Below, one piece after another: positions 27,711-37,606 of a DNA stretch of 64,000 bases. Positions within the stretch are counted from its first letter, which is position 1, and every line of letters starts with the position of its first letter. Location of the stretch: contig NZ_FXYX01000001.1 of NCBI RefSeq assembly GCF_900169265.1, positions 434,001 through 498,000 of the forward strand. The letters are read 5' to 3'. This DNA comes from Brevibacterium iodinum ATCC 49514 (GTDB lineage: Bacteria > Actinomycetota > Actinomycetes > Actinomycetales > Brevibacteriaceae). Made by a program: the position numbers and the translations under genes. Under the pieces are notes generated by a model, which was not told the origin of the DNA, ran no database searches, and was given only the letters and a program-made list of their open reading frames with translations.

Positions 27711-28014
27711 ACCACCATTGAGGCACAGGACACACCACTAAATCAAGACCACTGGTCTATTTTGTGGTGCCCATCCCCCTCGGTCAGCGTTGCACTCGTG
27801 CCGTCGATCAAGCGCTCGCTCACGTTCAAGCGCTCCCTCCTCTCGGTCAAGCGTGGCCGCGAATATGGCGTCGTCGACCATGACATATCCGCGCTCCGGC
27901 TTGATCGGCAGAAATCGGCGAGCAGAGGGCGGGCGGTCAGAGGCCGGGCCGGCGGAGGCCGGGCGGACGGGCGGAGACCGGGTGGGCGGAGGTCGGGCGA
28001 GCGCACGCCTCCGG
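27711..28014. other. Intergenic stretch between gntP and the GntR gene
   Basis: About 300 bases. It holds the GntR operator and, from about 27905 to 28010, a GC-rich tract with three degenerate copies of GGGCGGAGGTCGGGCG at a period of about 16-18. No gene is supported. Confidence 0.6.
27746..27758. promoter_or_regulatory. Candidate GntR operator
   Basis: AGACCA-C-TGGTCT is a perfect palindrome 36 bp upstream of the GntR start. It is bracketed by an outer ACCAC (27734-27738) and GTGGT (27764-27768). The half-site TGGTCT is the same as in NagR/DasR-type sites, although here the half-sites are in the opposite order. Confidence 0.65.
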
Positions 28015-29400
28015 TCAGACGAAGAGCAGTGAGAGCAGGAAGGCGAAGATCAGCCCGAAGACGCTGACCAGGGTCTGGACCATCATGTGAGTCTTCGTCG
28101 CCTGACCGATCGTCATGCCGAAGCTTTCCTTGACGAACCAGAATCCCGCATGGTTGACCCAGTTCAGACCGATCGATCCCGAGCCGATCGCAATGACGAC
28201 CAGAGACACGTAGGCCCCAGAGTGATCACCGATGAGAGGGGCGACGATGCCGGTGGCCGAAGTGATTCCGACGGTCGCCGATCCGGTGGCGAACGACAGC
28301 AGGATGCCGATGAACCAGCCGAGCAGGATGAGGTTCATCTCCAGGTGAGAGGTCGCGCCGACGACGGCGTCGCCGATGCCCGAGTCCCCCAGCACCTCGT
28401 TGAAGGCACCACCGCCGCCGATGATGAGGATGACTCCGGCGATCGACTTGAGGCTGTCGCCGAAGGAGCTGCGGATCCGCTCGCCGCCCATTCCCGAGGT
28501 CCATCCGAGTGCGATGGCGGCGAAGACGACTCCGGCCAGCATGGCGATAATCGGGTTGCCGATCACCTCGGCGATGGGTTCGAACGAGGACTCCGGCGCC
28601 ACGAGCTGAACGACGGTGTGCACGAGCATGAGCACGACGGGGACGAGGACGGTGACGAAGGCGAGCCAGACCGGAATCGTTCGCAGTTCCTTCTGGTCCA
28701 CCTCGGCGCGGGCTCCGGTGTACTGGTCGATGAGCTCAGGAGTCGGTTCGAGCTTGACCCGCGGGGCGATCCACCGGGCGTAGACCGGGCCGGCGAGGAT
28801 CACGGTGGGAATCGCACAGACCAGCCCGAGGCCGATCGTCATTCCGACGTTCGCACCCAGCCCGGACACGGCGATGAGCGGCCCCGGATGGGGCGGAACC
28901 ATGCCGTGGAGGCAGGCGAGCGCGGCGATCGCGGGAACGAGGATGCGCAGGTACCACAGCTTCTTCTGCCCGGTCTTCTTCTCCAGCTGCGAGGCGACCG
29001 CGTAGATGACCGGGATGAGGACGACGAGGCCGACCTCGAAGAACATCGGGATGCCGATGATGAAGGCGACTCCCGTCATGATCCACGGTGCGGCCTTCGG
29101 CGAGGAGTGCTCGATGACGAGGTTCGCGATCCGTTGGATGGCGCCGCTGTCGGCCAGAAGCCGGCCGAGCATCGCTCCGAGGGCGACGACGACACCGGTC
29201 TCGCCGAGGGTGTCGCCGGCTCCAGCGGCGATCGTCTCCGGAATCTTGCCGATCTCCTCCCCGGCAGCCAGTGCCGTCACGGCGGAGGTGATGAGGAGAG
29301 CGAGGAACGGATGCAGCTTCGTCTTCCAGTTGATAAGGAGGATGAGCAGCGCGATCGACGCGAAGAGAAGCGTCACGAGGTATGCGGTTGAGCCAAACAC
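28015..29400 (-). CDS. GntP-family gluconate:H+ symporter
   Basis: A 461-residue permease of the GntP family with about twelve to fourteen helices. Motifs include LGAMLGRLLADSGAIQRIAN, GIPMFFEVGLVVLIPVIY, GMVPPHPGPLIAVSGLGANV and GSGSIGLNWVNHAGFWFVKE. Family members carry gluconate, fructuronate or related sugar acids by proton symport. The start is a GTG (29400) with no strong ribosome site. It lies 305 bp upstream of the amino-sugar cluster on the same strand; whether it belongs to that regulon is uncertain. Confidence 0.88.
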   Translation of the reverse strand: MFGSTAYLVTLLFASIALLILLINWKTKLHPFLALLITSAVTALAAGEEIGKIPETIAAGAGDTLGETGVVVALGAMLGRLLADSGAIQRIANLVIEHSSPKAAPWIMTGVAFIIGIPMFFEVGLVVLIPVIYAVASQLEKKTGQKKLWYLRILVPAIAALACLHGMVPPHPGPLIAVSGLGANVGMTIGLGLVCAIPTVILAGPVYARWIAPRVKLEPTPELIDQYTGARAEVDQKELRTIPVWLAFVTVLVPVVLMLVHTVVQLVAPESSFEPIAEVIGNPIIAMLAGVVFAAIALGWTSGMGGERIRSSFGDSLKSIAGVILIIGGGGAFNEVLGDSGIGDAVVGATSHLEMNLILLGWFIGILLSFATGSATVGITSATGIVAPLIGDHSGAYVSLVVIAIGSGSIGLNWVNHAGFWFVKESFGMTIGQATKTHMMVQTLVSVFGLIFAFLLSLLFV

Positions 29401-29494
29401 TGGGGCAACGTTACGCCTCGGTCTGTGCTGGTCATAAGAGAGGGGTCCGTCCGAGAGGGTTCACGGATGACGTGTGAGTCCCTAGCATGAAGCC

Positions 29495-29815
29495 ATGACT
29501 GCATACACCGGACAGAATCTGACGGACGCACTCAAGAGCAACGGCCTGACCGACTGGCAGGACCGCCAAGATTCGATCGGCACCCGACTGCTCACCGGTG
29601 ACTTCGCGACCGGTCTGGAACTGGTCAACAAGATCGGTGCCGCCGCCGAGGAGGCTGGCCACCACCCCGACATCACCCTGACCTTCCCTCACGTCGACAT
29701 CCAGCTGACCAGCCATGATGCCGGGTCCGTGACCGAACGCGACCTCGACATGGCGGGACAGATCAGCGAACTGGCAGCCTCGGCGGGGGTCAAGGCAGAC
29801 CCCGACGCCGACTGA
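29495..29815 (+). CDS. Pterin-4a-carbinolamine dehydratase-like protein
   Basis: A 106-residue PCD/DCoH-fold protein. The active-site signature is EEAGHHPDITLTFPHVDIQL followed by THD-like TSHDAGSVTERDLDMAGQIS. The enzyme dehydrates 4a-hydroxytetrahydrobiopterin during aromatic amino-acid hydroxylation. No hydroxylase gene is near, and many actinobacterial copies have an unknown in vivo role. It is a monocistronic gene with its own terminator. Confidence 0.87.
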   Translation: MTAYTGQNLTDALKSNGLTDWQDRQDSIGTRLLTGDFATGLELVNKIGAAAEEAGHHPDITLTFPHVDIQLTSHDAGSVTERDLDMAGQISELAASAGVKADPDAD

Positions 29816-29835
29816 TCCGCGGCTGATCACCGACC

Positions 29836-29871
29836 GCCTCCCTGGCCGACCGACCGACCGGCCATGGAGGC
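29836..29871 (+). terminator. Hairpin after the pterin dehydratase gene
   Basis: GCCTCCCTGGCC (29836-29847) and GGCCATGGAGGC (29860-29871) pair with one mismatch over a 12-nt loop. No T-run follows. Confidence 0.55.
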
Positions 29872-29994
29872 GGCGCGCCTAGGCGCCCGGGTGCCAGCGC
29901 GCCTGAGTGGCAGCGTGGCGGCGGACGGAAGCTCCAGCGGTCCCGGACCGTACTAGTCTGGGATCAGACCATCCGCGCGAAGCCAGGAGAACGT

Positions 29995-31035
29995 GTGTTT
30001 CAAGCCGCTGAGAACCGCTACGACTCGATGACCTATCGCCCCGTCGGCAGATCCGGGCTCGTCCTGCCCGCGTTGTCACTGGGACTGTGGCACAACTTCG
30101 GCGATGATGTCGCCTTCCAGAACCAGCGCGATATCGTTCGTCGCGCCTTCGATATGGGCATCACGCACTTCGACCTGGCGAACAACTATGGTCCTCCCCC
30201 TGGCTCGGCGGAGACGAACTTCGGCCGACTGCTGCGCGAAGACCTCCACCCCTACCGCGATGAGCTCATCATCTCGACGAAGGCCGGTTGGAACATGCAC
30301 CCCGGCCCTTACGGTGGCCCCGGAGGAAGCCGCAAATACCTTCTGGCCAGCCTCGATGCGTCACTGCGCCGACTCGGCCTCGACTATGTCGACATCTTCT
30401 ACTCACACCGCCCCGATGCCTCGACCCCGTTCGAAGAGACCATCGGCGCACTCGACACTTCCGTGCGCTCCGGTCGTGCGCTCTACGCCGGGATCTCCTC
30501 ATACTCCGCCGCCGATACGGCCCGGGCCTCGCAGATCGCCCGCGACCTGGGCACTCCCCTGCTCATCCACCAGCCCTCCTACTCGATGGTCAACCGCTGG
30601 ATCGAAGACGACGGACTGCTCCAGACCGCCGACGACGAGGGCCTCGGCGTCATCTGCTTCTCCCCGCTCGCGCAGGGACTGCTCACGAGCAAATACCTCG
30701 ACGGTGTCCCCGAGGATTCACGTGCCGGCAAGGCGAAACCGTCATTCAAGGACGGCTTCCTCAGCGACGACAATCTCGCCCGCATCCGGTCGCTGGGCGA
30801 CATCGCCGCCGCGCGCGGTCAGTCCCTGGCGCAGATGGCACTGGCCTGGGCGCTGCGCGACGATCGTGTGTCCTCGCTGGTCATCGGGGCCAGCCGCGTC
30901 GAACAGCTCGAACACAATGTCGCCGCTCTTGACGCGGCACCCTTGAGCGATGAAGAGCTCACGGCAGTCGACGAGTTCGCCGTCGATTCCGGCGTCGATA
31001 TCTGGGGAGACGCCCGCCGCAGCACCGCGGAATGA
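29995..31035 (+). CDS. Aldo/keto reductase, YghZ-like
   Basis: A 346-residue NADPH-dependent TIM-barrel reductase. The family tetrad is visible: Asp and Tyr in HFDLANNYGPPPGSAE, Lys in IISTKAGW, and His in FYSHRPD. The YghZ group (L-glyceraldehyde 3-phosphate reductase) has the same YRPVGRSGLVLPALSLGLWHNFG opening region and the extended PGPYGGPGGSRKYL loop. The GTG at 29995 follows CCAGGAGAAC. The physiological substrate here is not known. Confidence 0.88.
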   Translation: MFQAAENRYDSMTYRPVGRSGLVLPALSLGLWHNFGDDVAFQNQRDIVRRAFDMGITHFDLANNYGPPPGSAETNFGRLLREDLHPYRDELIISTKAGWNMHPGPYGGPGGSRKYLLASLDASLRRLGLDYVDIFYSHRPDASTPFEETIGALDTSVRSGRALYAGISSYSAADTARASQIARDLGTPLLIHQPSYSMVNRWIEDDGLLQTADDEGLGVICFSPLAQGLLTSKYLDGVPEDSRAGKAKPSFKDGFLSDDNLARIRSLGDIAAARGQSLAQMALAWALRDDRVSSLVIGASRVEQLEHNVAALDAAPLSDEELTAVDEFAVDSGVDIWGDARRSTAE

Positions 31036-31104
31036 GGTCAGCGGGCCCATCTGCCTGTGATACCGTAAGCGCCGACCGCCCCGACGACCCGCAGGAGCCC
31101 ACCG

Positions 31105-31935
31105 ATGAGCGACGATCGCGCGGACCGAGACGAGGCTGAGCCCGTATCCGCAGACTCCTCATCAACGACGCCCGAGTCCGCGGGGGCATACGATTCCGCA
31201 ACCACCGAGCCGGATGCCGGCTCCGAGGCCGAGCCCAAGGAGAACCCGTGGGCGGCGATCAAACCCTGGCAGGGCAAGGCTGCCGGCCTTGACAAGCTGC
31301 TGCTGTTCATCATCATCGGCGTCCCACTCATCTACCTCGGCCTCATGCCGCTGCGACCGTGGATGCTCGTCAATGCCCCGGTCGTCCAGGAGTTCATCAA
31401 CGGTGCGAAGACCTCGATCGTCGCTGCCGCCGCCTATGCCCAGGTCGGTGAGATCCCGCTGTGGCTGGTCATCGTCGCCGGCTTCATCGGCATGGCCAAA
31501 CTCGATTGGGCGTTCTGGCTGGCCGGTCGCCGGTGGGGCGACGGTGTGCTGCGGCTCTTCGCGCAGAACGAACGTCAGCTCAAACGCATCAACCAGCTGA
31601 AGAAGATCCCGAACTGGGCCCTGTTCCTCATGACGCTGATCTCGCGCTGCCCGGGCATCCCGGGCACCCTCGTCTACCTCGTCGCCGGGTGGACGCGGAT
31701 GCGGCTGTCGCTGTTCCTTGTCGCCGACCTCCTCGGCTGCCTCATCTTCACGCTCATCTGGACCTTCCTGGGCTACCAGCTCGGAGAGGCCGCCGTCGAC
31801 ATCCTCAAGATCATCGACAAGTACGCCCTGTGGCTGACGCTGGCCCTCATCGTCGGCATCTTCGCCATCAGCTTCTTCAAGGAATACCGCAAGCAGAAGA
31901 AAGCCGAAGCTGCGGGCGACACCTCCGAGAACTGA
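31105..31935 (+). CDS. DedA/VTT-domain membrane protein
   Basis: A 276-residue protein with an acidic disordered N-terminus of about 55 residues, then a VTT (SNARE-associated) domain. Family features are AGFIGMAKLDWAFWLAGRRW, the charged amphipathic linker, and ISRCPGIPGTLVYLVAGWTR, the conserved arginine-proline-glycine re-entrant region. DedA proteins are membrane proteins, some of them lipid flippases. The C-terminus is lysine-rich. It ends at a bidirectional terminator shared with aroE. Confidence 0.82.
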   Translation: MSDDRADRDEAEPVSADSSSTTPESAGAYDSATTEPDAGSEAEPKENPWAAIKPWQGKAAGLDKLLLFIIIGVPLIYLGLMPLRPWMLVNAPVVQEFINGAKTSIVAAAAYAQVGEIPLWLVIVAGFIGMAKLDWAFWLAGRRWGDGVLRLFAQNERQLKRINQLKKIPNWALFLMTLISRCPGIPGTLVYLVAGWTRMRLSLFLVADLLGCLIFTLIWTFLGYQLGEAAVDILKIIDKYALWLTLALIVGIFAISFFKEYRKQKKAEAAGDTSEN

Positions 31936-31944
31936 CCATTCGCC

Positions 31945-31977
31945 CCTGACCGGGAGCCGCGTCGAATCCCGGTCAGG
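31945..31977. terminator. Bidirectional hairpin between DedA gene and aroE
   Basis: CCTGACCGGGA and TCCCGGTCAGG form a perfect 11-bp stem with an 11-nt loop, between two convergent genes. Confidence 0.7.
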
Positions 31978-31986
31978 TGTCTCGAA

Positions 31987-32847
31987 TCAGGAACCGAAGG
32001 ACAGGAACGTCTCGCGCATGCGCTGCGCGTCGGCTTTCTCTCCGCTGAAGAGTTCGAATGCGTCGATTGCCTGATTGACCGCCATCCCCGATCCGTCGAG
32101 CGTGCGGCACCCCTTGGCCCTGGCTTCGGCGAGCAGCTGCGTCTCGAGCGGGAAGTACACGACGTCGGCCACCCAGGTCTCCGCCCCGAACACCGAGGTG
32201 TCGACAGGGGTACCCGGATACGCCTTCATCCCCACCGGGGTGGCGTTGACGATCCCCCGCGCCGAGGCGGCCGCCCCTTCCAGCTCATCGAGCCCGATCG
32301 CTCGCGCCCGAGTTCCGACCGCTGACGTTTCTACGATGTCCGCGGCGAGTCCTTCGGCACGCTGCACATCGGTGTCAGCGATGATGAGCTCGCGAATTCC
32401 GAGTTCCGCAAGGGCGAACCCGACCGCACGGCCGGCTCCGCCCGCACCGATCTGCACGACCACCTCGGTGGCGGCGCCGTGCAGTCCGGCACGGAATCCG
32501 GCAGCGAAACCGGTGACATCGGTGTTGTATCCCGTCGTCCGTCCGGTGCTGTCGATGACGACGGTGTTGACCGATTTGATGCGCGCGGCCACGGGATCGA
32601 CCTCATCGAGGAGGCCGATGACCTGCTGCTTGAACGGGTGGGTGATGTTGAGCCCGTCGAAGCCGAGACGGATCGCCGCGGTGAGCAGCTCCGTCAGTGT
32701 CGCCTCGGCGAGGTGGGGGCTGCTGATGTCGATGGTGCGGTAGATCGTGGGGATGGAGTGCGCGGCACCTTCGTTCTCGTGCATCCGCGGGGTGCGGGAG
32801 GCGGAGATGCCATCGCCGATGAGGCCGAGGAGGAGGGATGAGGTCAT
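31987..32847 (-). CDS. aroE: Shikimate/quinate dehydrogenase
   Basis: A 286-residue NAD(P)-dependent dehydrogenase. The substrate-binding half contains [20 protein letters not shown] and the catalytic Lys and Asp in [20 protein letters not shown] and GYNTDVTGF. The nucleotide-binding half has [19 protein letters not shown]. Since it sits with a type II dehydroquinase, an IclR regulator and a QsuB-type dehydratase, it is likely the catabolic enzyme for quinate/shikimate and not necessarily the biosynthetic one. ATGA overlap with aroQ. Confidence 0.9.
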   Translation of the reverse strand: MTSSLLLGLIGDGISASRTPRMHENEGAAHSIPTIYRTIDISSPHLAEATLTELLTAAIRLGFDGLNITHPFKQQVIGLLDEVDPVAARIKSVNTVVIDSTGRTTGYNTDVTGFAAGFRAGLHGAATEVVVQIGAGGAGRAVGFALAELGIRELIIADTDVQRAEGLAADIVETSAVGTRARAIGLDELEGAAASARGIVNATPVGMKAYPGTPVDTSVFGAETWVADVVYFPLETQLLAEARAKGCRTLDGSGMAVNQAIDAFELFSGEKADAQRMRETFLSFGS

Positions 32848-33347
32848 AGTCTCGCTTTCGCGTTCGTGAGGTGGTCGATAAGGATCTCGACCGCGTGGAC
32901 GTAGCCCTTCGCGCCGGCTCCGGCGATGACGGCGGCGGCCACGGGCGAGAGGTAGGAGTGGTGGCGCACAGCTTCCCGCGCATGCGGGTTGCTCAAGTGC
33001 ACCTCGATGATCGGGTGGTCGTAGGCCTTCAGCGCATCGTGCAGGGCCAGGGAGGTGTGCGTGTACGCTCCGGCGTTGATGATCGCTCCGACCGTCGAGT
33101 GCCGGGCCTCGTGCACGGCATCGATGAGCCCACCCTCATGGTTGCTCTGGATGCAGCGAACGCCCAGCCCCGCCTCGGCGGCGGTGTCGGCGCACATGGC
33201 CTCGATATCGGCCAGCGTGGTGCGGCCGTAGATCTCCGGCTCGCGCTCCCCGAGGAGGTTGAGGTTGGGTCCGTTGAGGACAAGGATCTCGGGCCGGGGA
33301 GTCATTGGGCCAAGTGCAGCCTCGGCAGTGGTTGCGGGCATGGTCAC
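32844..33347 (-). CDS. aroQ: Type II 3-dehydroquinate dehydratase
   Basis: A 167-residue protein of the small dodecameric dehydroquinase family, which interconverts 3-dehydroquinate and 3-dehydroshikimate. [20 protein letters not shown] carries the lid and catalytic Tyr region; [32 protein letters not shown] and VEVHLSN-like [18 protein letters not shown] contain the other active-site residues. A GTG at 33347 overlaps the IclR stop as GTGA; an ATG at 33341 is the alternative. It is part of the quinate/shikimate cluster. Confidence 0.92.
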   Translation of the reverse strand: MTMPATTAEAALGPMTPRPEILVLNGPNLNLLGEREPEIYGRTTLADIEAMCADTAAEAGLGVRCIQSNHEGGLIDAVHEARHSTVGAIINAGAYTHTSLALHDALKAYDHPIIEVHLSNPHAREAVRHHSYLSPVAAAVIAGAGAKGYVHAVEILIDHLTNAKARL

Positions 33348-34093
33348 CTCGGGAATCGGGCGGCGATCAATGCCGCGGTTTCGTTCAGTCGGGGGACGAA
33401 TTCGATGAGCTCGTCGAGGCTGCGGCGGAAGACCGGAGCGGCGAGCGCGAGCGAGGCCAGCAAGGTGCCGTCGAGGTCGAAGACGGGCACGGCCAGGGCA
33501 TTCATGCCGATGTCGTTCTCTTCGGACTGTCCCGCCCAGCCGTCGGCGCGTATCTGTTCGAGCCGTGTGCGCATCTTCGCCGTATCGGTGATCGAGTTCG
33601 GGGTGCGAGCGACGAGGTCGAGCGCGTCGACGGTGGTGTCGGCCTGTGGATCATGAGCGAGCAGAGCCTGTCCGATCGCCGAGGTATGCAGCGGAGATTC
33701 GTCGCCGGGGTCGGTGGTCGTGCGGAACTGCGGGCCGTCGACGGTGAGCACAGTCAGTGCGGCATTGCCGCGACGGACGGCGAGGATGCTCGATTCGCCG
33801 GTGGACTTCGTCAGTTCCTGCAGCAGATCCTTCGTCGCTCCGGACAGCCCCTGCCGGTGCGCGACCTTCTGCGCGAGGCGAAAGACCTCCATCCCGAGGG
33901 TGTAGATCTTCGTGCGCGCATCAAAGCTGGCATACCCGGATTCGACGAGCCCGCCGAGGAGGCGGTAGGCGGTCGAGAAGGGATAGCCGGTCGTCTCGGC
34001 GGCCTGGGCGGCGCTGATCCCCTCGGGTGATTCGCCGAGGAGTTCGAGCATCTCGAACGTCTTCGTCACCGAGTTCGAGCCCTTGGGCGGCAT
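33344..34093 (-). CDS. IclR-family regulator of the quinate/shikimate cluster
   Basis: A 249-residue regulator. The helix-turn-helix is at about residues 8-65 ([39 protein letters not shown]) and the IclR effector domain at about 80-245 ([32 protein letters not shown]). The ATG at 34093 is chosen because AAGGAGG lies seven bases upstream. It is divergent from the MHS transporter and leads aroQ-aroE, so it is placed to control both directions. The ligand is probably quinate, shikimate or protocatechuate, by analogy with QsuR/PcaR-type proteins. Confidence 0.85.
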   Translation of the reverse strand: MPPKGSNSVTKTFEMLELLGESPEGISAAQAAETTGYPFSTAYRLLGGLVESGYASFDARTKIYTLGMEVFRLAQKVAHRQGLSGATKDLLQELTKSTGESSILAVRRGNAALTVLTVDGPQFRTTTDPGDESPLHTSAIGQALLAHDPQADTTVDALDLVARTPNSITDTAKMRTRLEQIRADGWAGQSEENDIGMNALAVPVFDLDGTLLASLALAAPVFRRSLDELIEFVPRLNETAALIAARFPR

Positions 34094-34240
34094 GCTTCGC
34101 CTCCTTGCGTTGCTGTGGCAGTTCAGTGGTGCTGGGGCAGTGTGTGCGGGTGGTTCGTGAGTCCGGAAAGCAGAATTCCCGCGTTCCACGTTGACAGGCT
34201 ATGTCATCTCGATCACACTGTAAACCACAATGTAACAATA

Positions 34241-34259
34241 ATTGCCACACTATGGCAAT
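34241..34259. promoter_or_regulatory. Candidate IclR operator
   Basis: ATTGCCA-CACTA-TGGCAAT is a perfect 7-bp inverted repeat in the AT-rich divergent region between the IclR gene and the transporter. A TTGACA element lies at 34191-34196. Confidence 0.55.
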
Positions 34260-34334
34260 AGAGTGTCGGTCCGATGAACACTCGACAGCGCCGAGGCCGT
34301 CGATAAGTCCTGAGAGTGAGAAATGCGAGGAAGC

Positions 34335-35660
34335 ATGAGCAACGCGATCGAGGAAGCTCGCCCCACGAAGAAGACACCGCTGCGCGCGGCCTTGTCGAGT
34401 TGGACGGGTTCGGCCCTGGAGTACTACGACTTCGCGGTCTACGGAACCGCGGCGGCACTGGTGCTCAACACCCTGTTCTTCCCCGAGACCACTGCACCGG
34501 GGATCGCCATTCTGCTGGCCATGGGCACAGTCGGAGTCGCCTATGTCGTGCGTCCGCTGGGTGCGCTCATCATGGGACCGCTCGGCGACCGCTTCGGTCG
34601 CAAGTTCGTCCTCATGCTCACTCTGTTCATGATGGGTGTGTCGACCTTCATCGTCGGCTGCCTGCCGACCTACGACCAGGTCGGGATGCTGGCTCCGATC
34701 CTGCTCGTGCTCTGTCGCATCATCCAGGGACTCTCGGCCTCGGGTGAGCAGGCGAGCGCGATCTCCGTCTCCCTCGAGCACTCGGAGGAGAAGAAGCGGT
34801 CGTGGACGACGAGCTGGACGCTGCACGGCACGCAAGCCGGAACCCTGCTGGCCACCGCAGTCTTCATCCCCTTCACCGCGTTCCTGCCCGATGAAGCCCT
34901 GTTCAGCTGAGGCTGGCGCGTACCGTTCTGGCTGTCGGCGCTCGTCGTGCTCACCGCCTGGCTCATCCGTCGCGGGCTCGAGGAGCCGCCGGCATTCAAG
35001 GAGTCGCGGGTTGAGAACCCACCGCTCATGCAGGTCGTCCGGTGGCACAAGGCCGCGGTCGTCCGCGTGGCCGTGTGCGCCATGGTCAACACCGTGAATA
35101 TGGTCTTCACCGTCTGGTCGCTGTCGTTCGCCACGTCGATCGTCGGCCTCGAGCGTTCGACCATGCTGCTCGTCTCGATCATCGCCAACGGTGTCGCCCT
35201 CTTCGCGATCCCGGCGGCCGCACTGCTCTCCGACCGATTCGGCCGGAAGCCGGTCTTCATCACCGGTGCCGTCGGCTCGGGTCTGATGATGTTCCCGTAC
35301 CTGGGTGCGGTCTCGGCCGGGAACTGGCCGCTCATCTTCGTCTTCGGCGCCATCATGTCCGGCTGCGCGTACTCGCTGGCCAATTCCATCTGGCCCTCGT
35401 TCTACGCCGAGATGTTCCCGACGACGGCGCGAGTGACAGGTCTGGCACTGGGCACACAGGTCGGATTCGCGGTCTCCGGTGGGCTGGCTCCGGTGCTCGC
35501 TTCCGCTGTCGCCGGTGCTGGAGGAGAGAACTGGGTCTCGGTCGCCGCCTTCACCGCGGGCGTCTGCATCGTCGTCGGTCTGGTCGCGATGACAGCGAAG
35601 GAGACGAAGGGACTGAGCCTGGAAGAGATCGATATCGTCCACGAGGAAAGGTCACAATGA
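34335..35660 (+). pseudogene. MHS-family (shikimate/aromatic acid) transporter with an in-frame TGA
   Basis: A metabolite:H+ symporter of the major facilitator superfamily, about 441 residues if read through. It starts MSNAIEEARPTKKTPLRAAL after GAGGAAGC, has the MFS loop GPLGDRFGRKFVLMLTLFMM, and reaches LFS then TGA at 34908-34910. The same frame continues GWRVPFWLSALVVLTAWLIR and runs intact to 35660. MHS proteins have a conserved SWGWRIPF here, so the TGA replaces a TGG tryptophan codon. Only five to six of twelve helices precede the stop. It overlaps the QsuB-like gene by ATGA. Confidence 0.85.
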
Positions 35661-37601
35661 GAACCTCGATTGCCACGGTGTGCCTGTCAGGCACGCTCGA
35701 GGAGAAGCTGCAGGCTGCCGCAACGGCAGGATTCGATGGGGTCGAGATCTTCGAACAGGATCTTATCGTCTCCCCCAGCTCCCCCGAGTCGATCGCCGCT
35801 CTGGCCGCAGAGCTCGGACTGAGTCTTGACCTCTATCAGCCCTTTCGCGATTTCGAAGGCGTCGATAAGGAGCAGTTCGCCGCCAACTTGGCCCGGGCCG
35901 AGGCGAAGTTCCAGCTGATGAAGCGAATGGGCATGACCACGATCCTGCTGTGCTCGAACGTGGCCACCGCAACCATCGACCGTGATGAGGTCGTCGTCGA
36001 CCAGCTGCGCCGACTCGGCGATCTGGCCGAGAAGTACGACGTCGACGTCGCCTACGAGGCGTTGGCCTGGGGCCAGTTCGTCTCCGAATACGATCGCGCC
36101 TGGGACCTCGTCAAGGCCGCCGACCGTCCGCGCATCGGCACCTGCCTCGACAGCTTCCATATCCTCTCCCGCGGCACGGACCTGTCACGCATCGCCGAGA
36201 TCCCGGGCGAGAAGATCTTCTTCCTCCAGCTCGCCGACGCCCCCGCCCTGTCGATGGACGTGCTCAGCTGGTCCCGTCACCACCGAGTCTTCCCCGGCGA
36301 AGGCTCATGGGACCTCACCGACTTCCTCGCTCGCGTCGCCGGGACCGGTTATTTCGGACCGGTGTCGCTCGAAGTCTTCAACGACTCCTTCCGGCAGGCC
36401 GACACTCAGCGCACCGCTGTCGACGGACTGCGTTCCCTGCGGTGGCTCGAAGCCAATGTGTCGGCAGCTCGTGAAGGCAATGCTTCCTCCGCTCGCACGG
36501 GACGAGATCGTGTGCGGCTGGATCTGCAGCCGCTGCCGCAGGTCGCGCAGCCGCGAGGCATCGACTACGTCGAACTGAACACCGATGACCTGGGCGCGCT
36601 CACCCGGCAGATCCATCAGCTCGGGTTCCGGTTCGTCGGCTTCCACCGCACGAAACCACACGTGCAGCTGTGGCGACGCGGTCAAGCTCGAATCGTCGTC
36701 ACCGAGCCCACAGGACCGGAGAACGCTCCGATCGAGACAACTGATAAGTCCAGGGTTGCGTTTGCAGTGTCCACTCCGGATGCAGATTCCACTGCGTCCG
36801 AGACTTATCTGCGGGGCATCGGATTCGCCGTCGCAGATGCCGATTCCGCAATGGAACGCGCCCTCCTGCTCTCGACGACCGAGGTACCTCGCGAGCAGGC
36901 TCACGAGGAGAAGGTGCTGCGTGGGGTCTTCGCGCCCGACGGGTCAGAGGTCTTCTTCGGTGATGGAAATGGTGAGGATCCACAGTGGACCGACGAGTTC
37001 GGCACCGTCCCGGACGATCGGCAGTCGGCTATCGACCACATCAACCTCGCTCAGCCGGCCCATCACTACGACGAGGCAGTGCTCTTCTACACCTCCATGC
37101 TCGCTCTGACCGCGCTGCCGTCCCAGGATGTCCCAAGCCCCTCCGGCCTTGTGCGCTCCCAAGTGATGTCCAGTGCCGATGGGGCAGTGAGGATGCCGCT
37201 CAACGTCTCCCCCGATCACAGCCCCAACGCGTTGAGCCGAGGTGCTGGCTCACCTGCCGCGACTTACCCGGAGCATGTGGCCATCGCCTGCGATGACATC
37301 TTCACCGCGGCGACAACTGCGGTCGCGCGAGGTTTGAAGTTCCTGGCAGTGCCGCAGAACTACTATGAGGACCTTGCCGCACGCTTTGACCTCGCACCGA
37401 AGCTGCTGGATCGGCTGCGTGAGCACAACATCCTCTACGACCGTGACGACGAGGGCGAGTTCCTCCATTTCTACACGTCGACGATCGGCTCGGTCTTCTT
37501 TCTTCGAGATGGTCGAACGCCGTACCGGCTATCGCGGCTTCGGCGCTCCGAACGCGCCGGTACGGTTGGCAGCCCAGCATCGGCGCAATACGGAAAGCTG
37601 A
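35657..37601 (+). pseudogene. qsuB: QsuB-type 3-dehydroshikimate dehydratase, frameshifted near its C-terminus
   Basis: A two-domain protein. Residues about 1-275 are a sugar-phosphate-isomerase-like TIM barrel that converts 3-dehydroshikimate to protocatechuate (MRTSIATVCLSGTLEEKLQA, VDVAYEALAWG, GTCLDSFHILSRG, PVSLEVFNDSF). Residues about 300-620 are an HPPD-like VOC domain (GIDYVELNTDD, IDHINLAQPAHHYDEAVLFY, GEFLHFYTSTIGSVFF). After SVFF a 4-nt insertion at about 37499-37502 shifts the frame. The native ending EMVERRTGYRGFGAPNAPVR is found in the next frame to 37601. The unshifted frame runs on to 37897 with unrelated residues. The dehydratase domain itself is intact, so partial activity is possible. 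Confidence 0.85.
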
Positions 37602-37606
37602 AACAG

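Noticed and set aside
27905..28010. Degenerate GC-rich repeats that could look like a CRISPR or minisatellite
   Set aside because: Units are short, irregular and unspaced; composition bias explains them.
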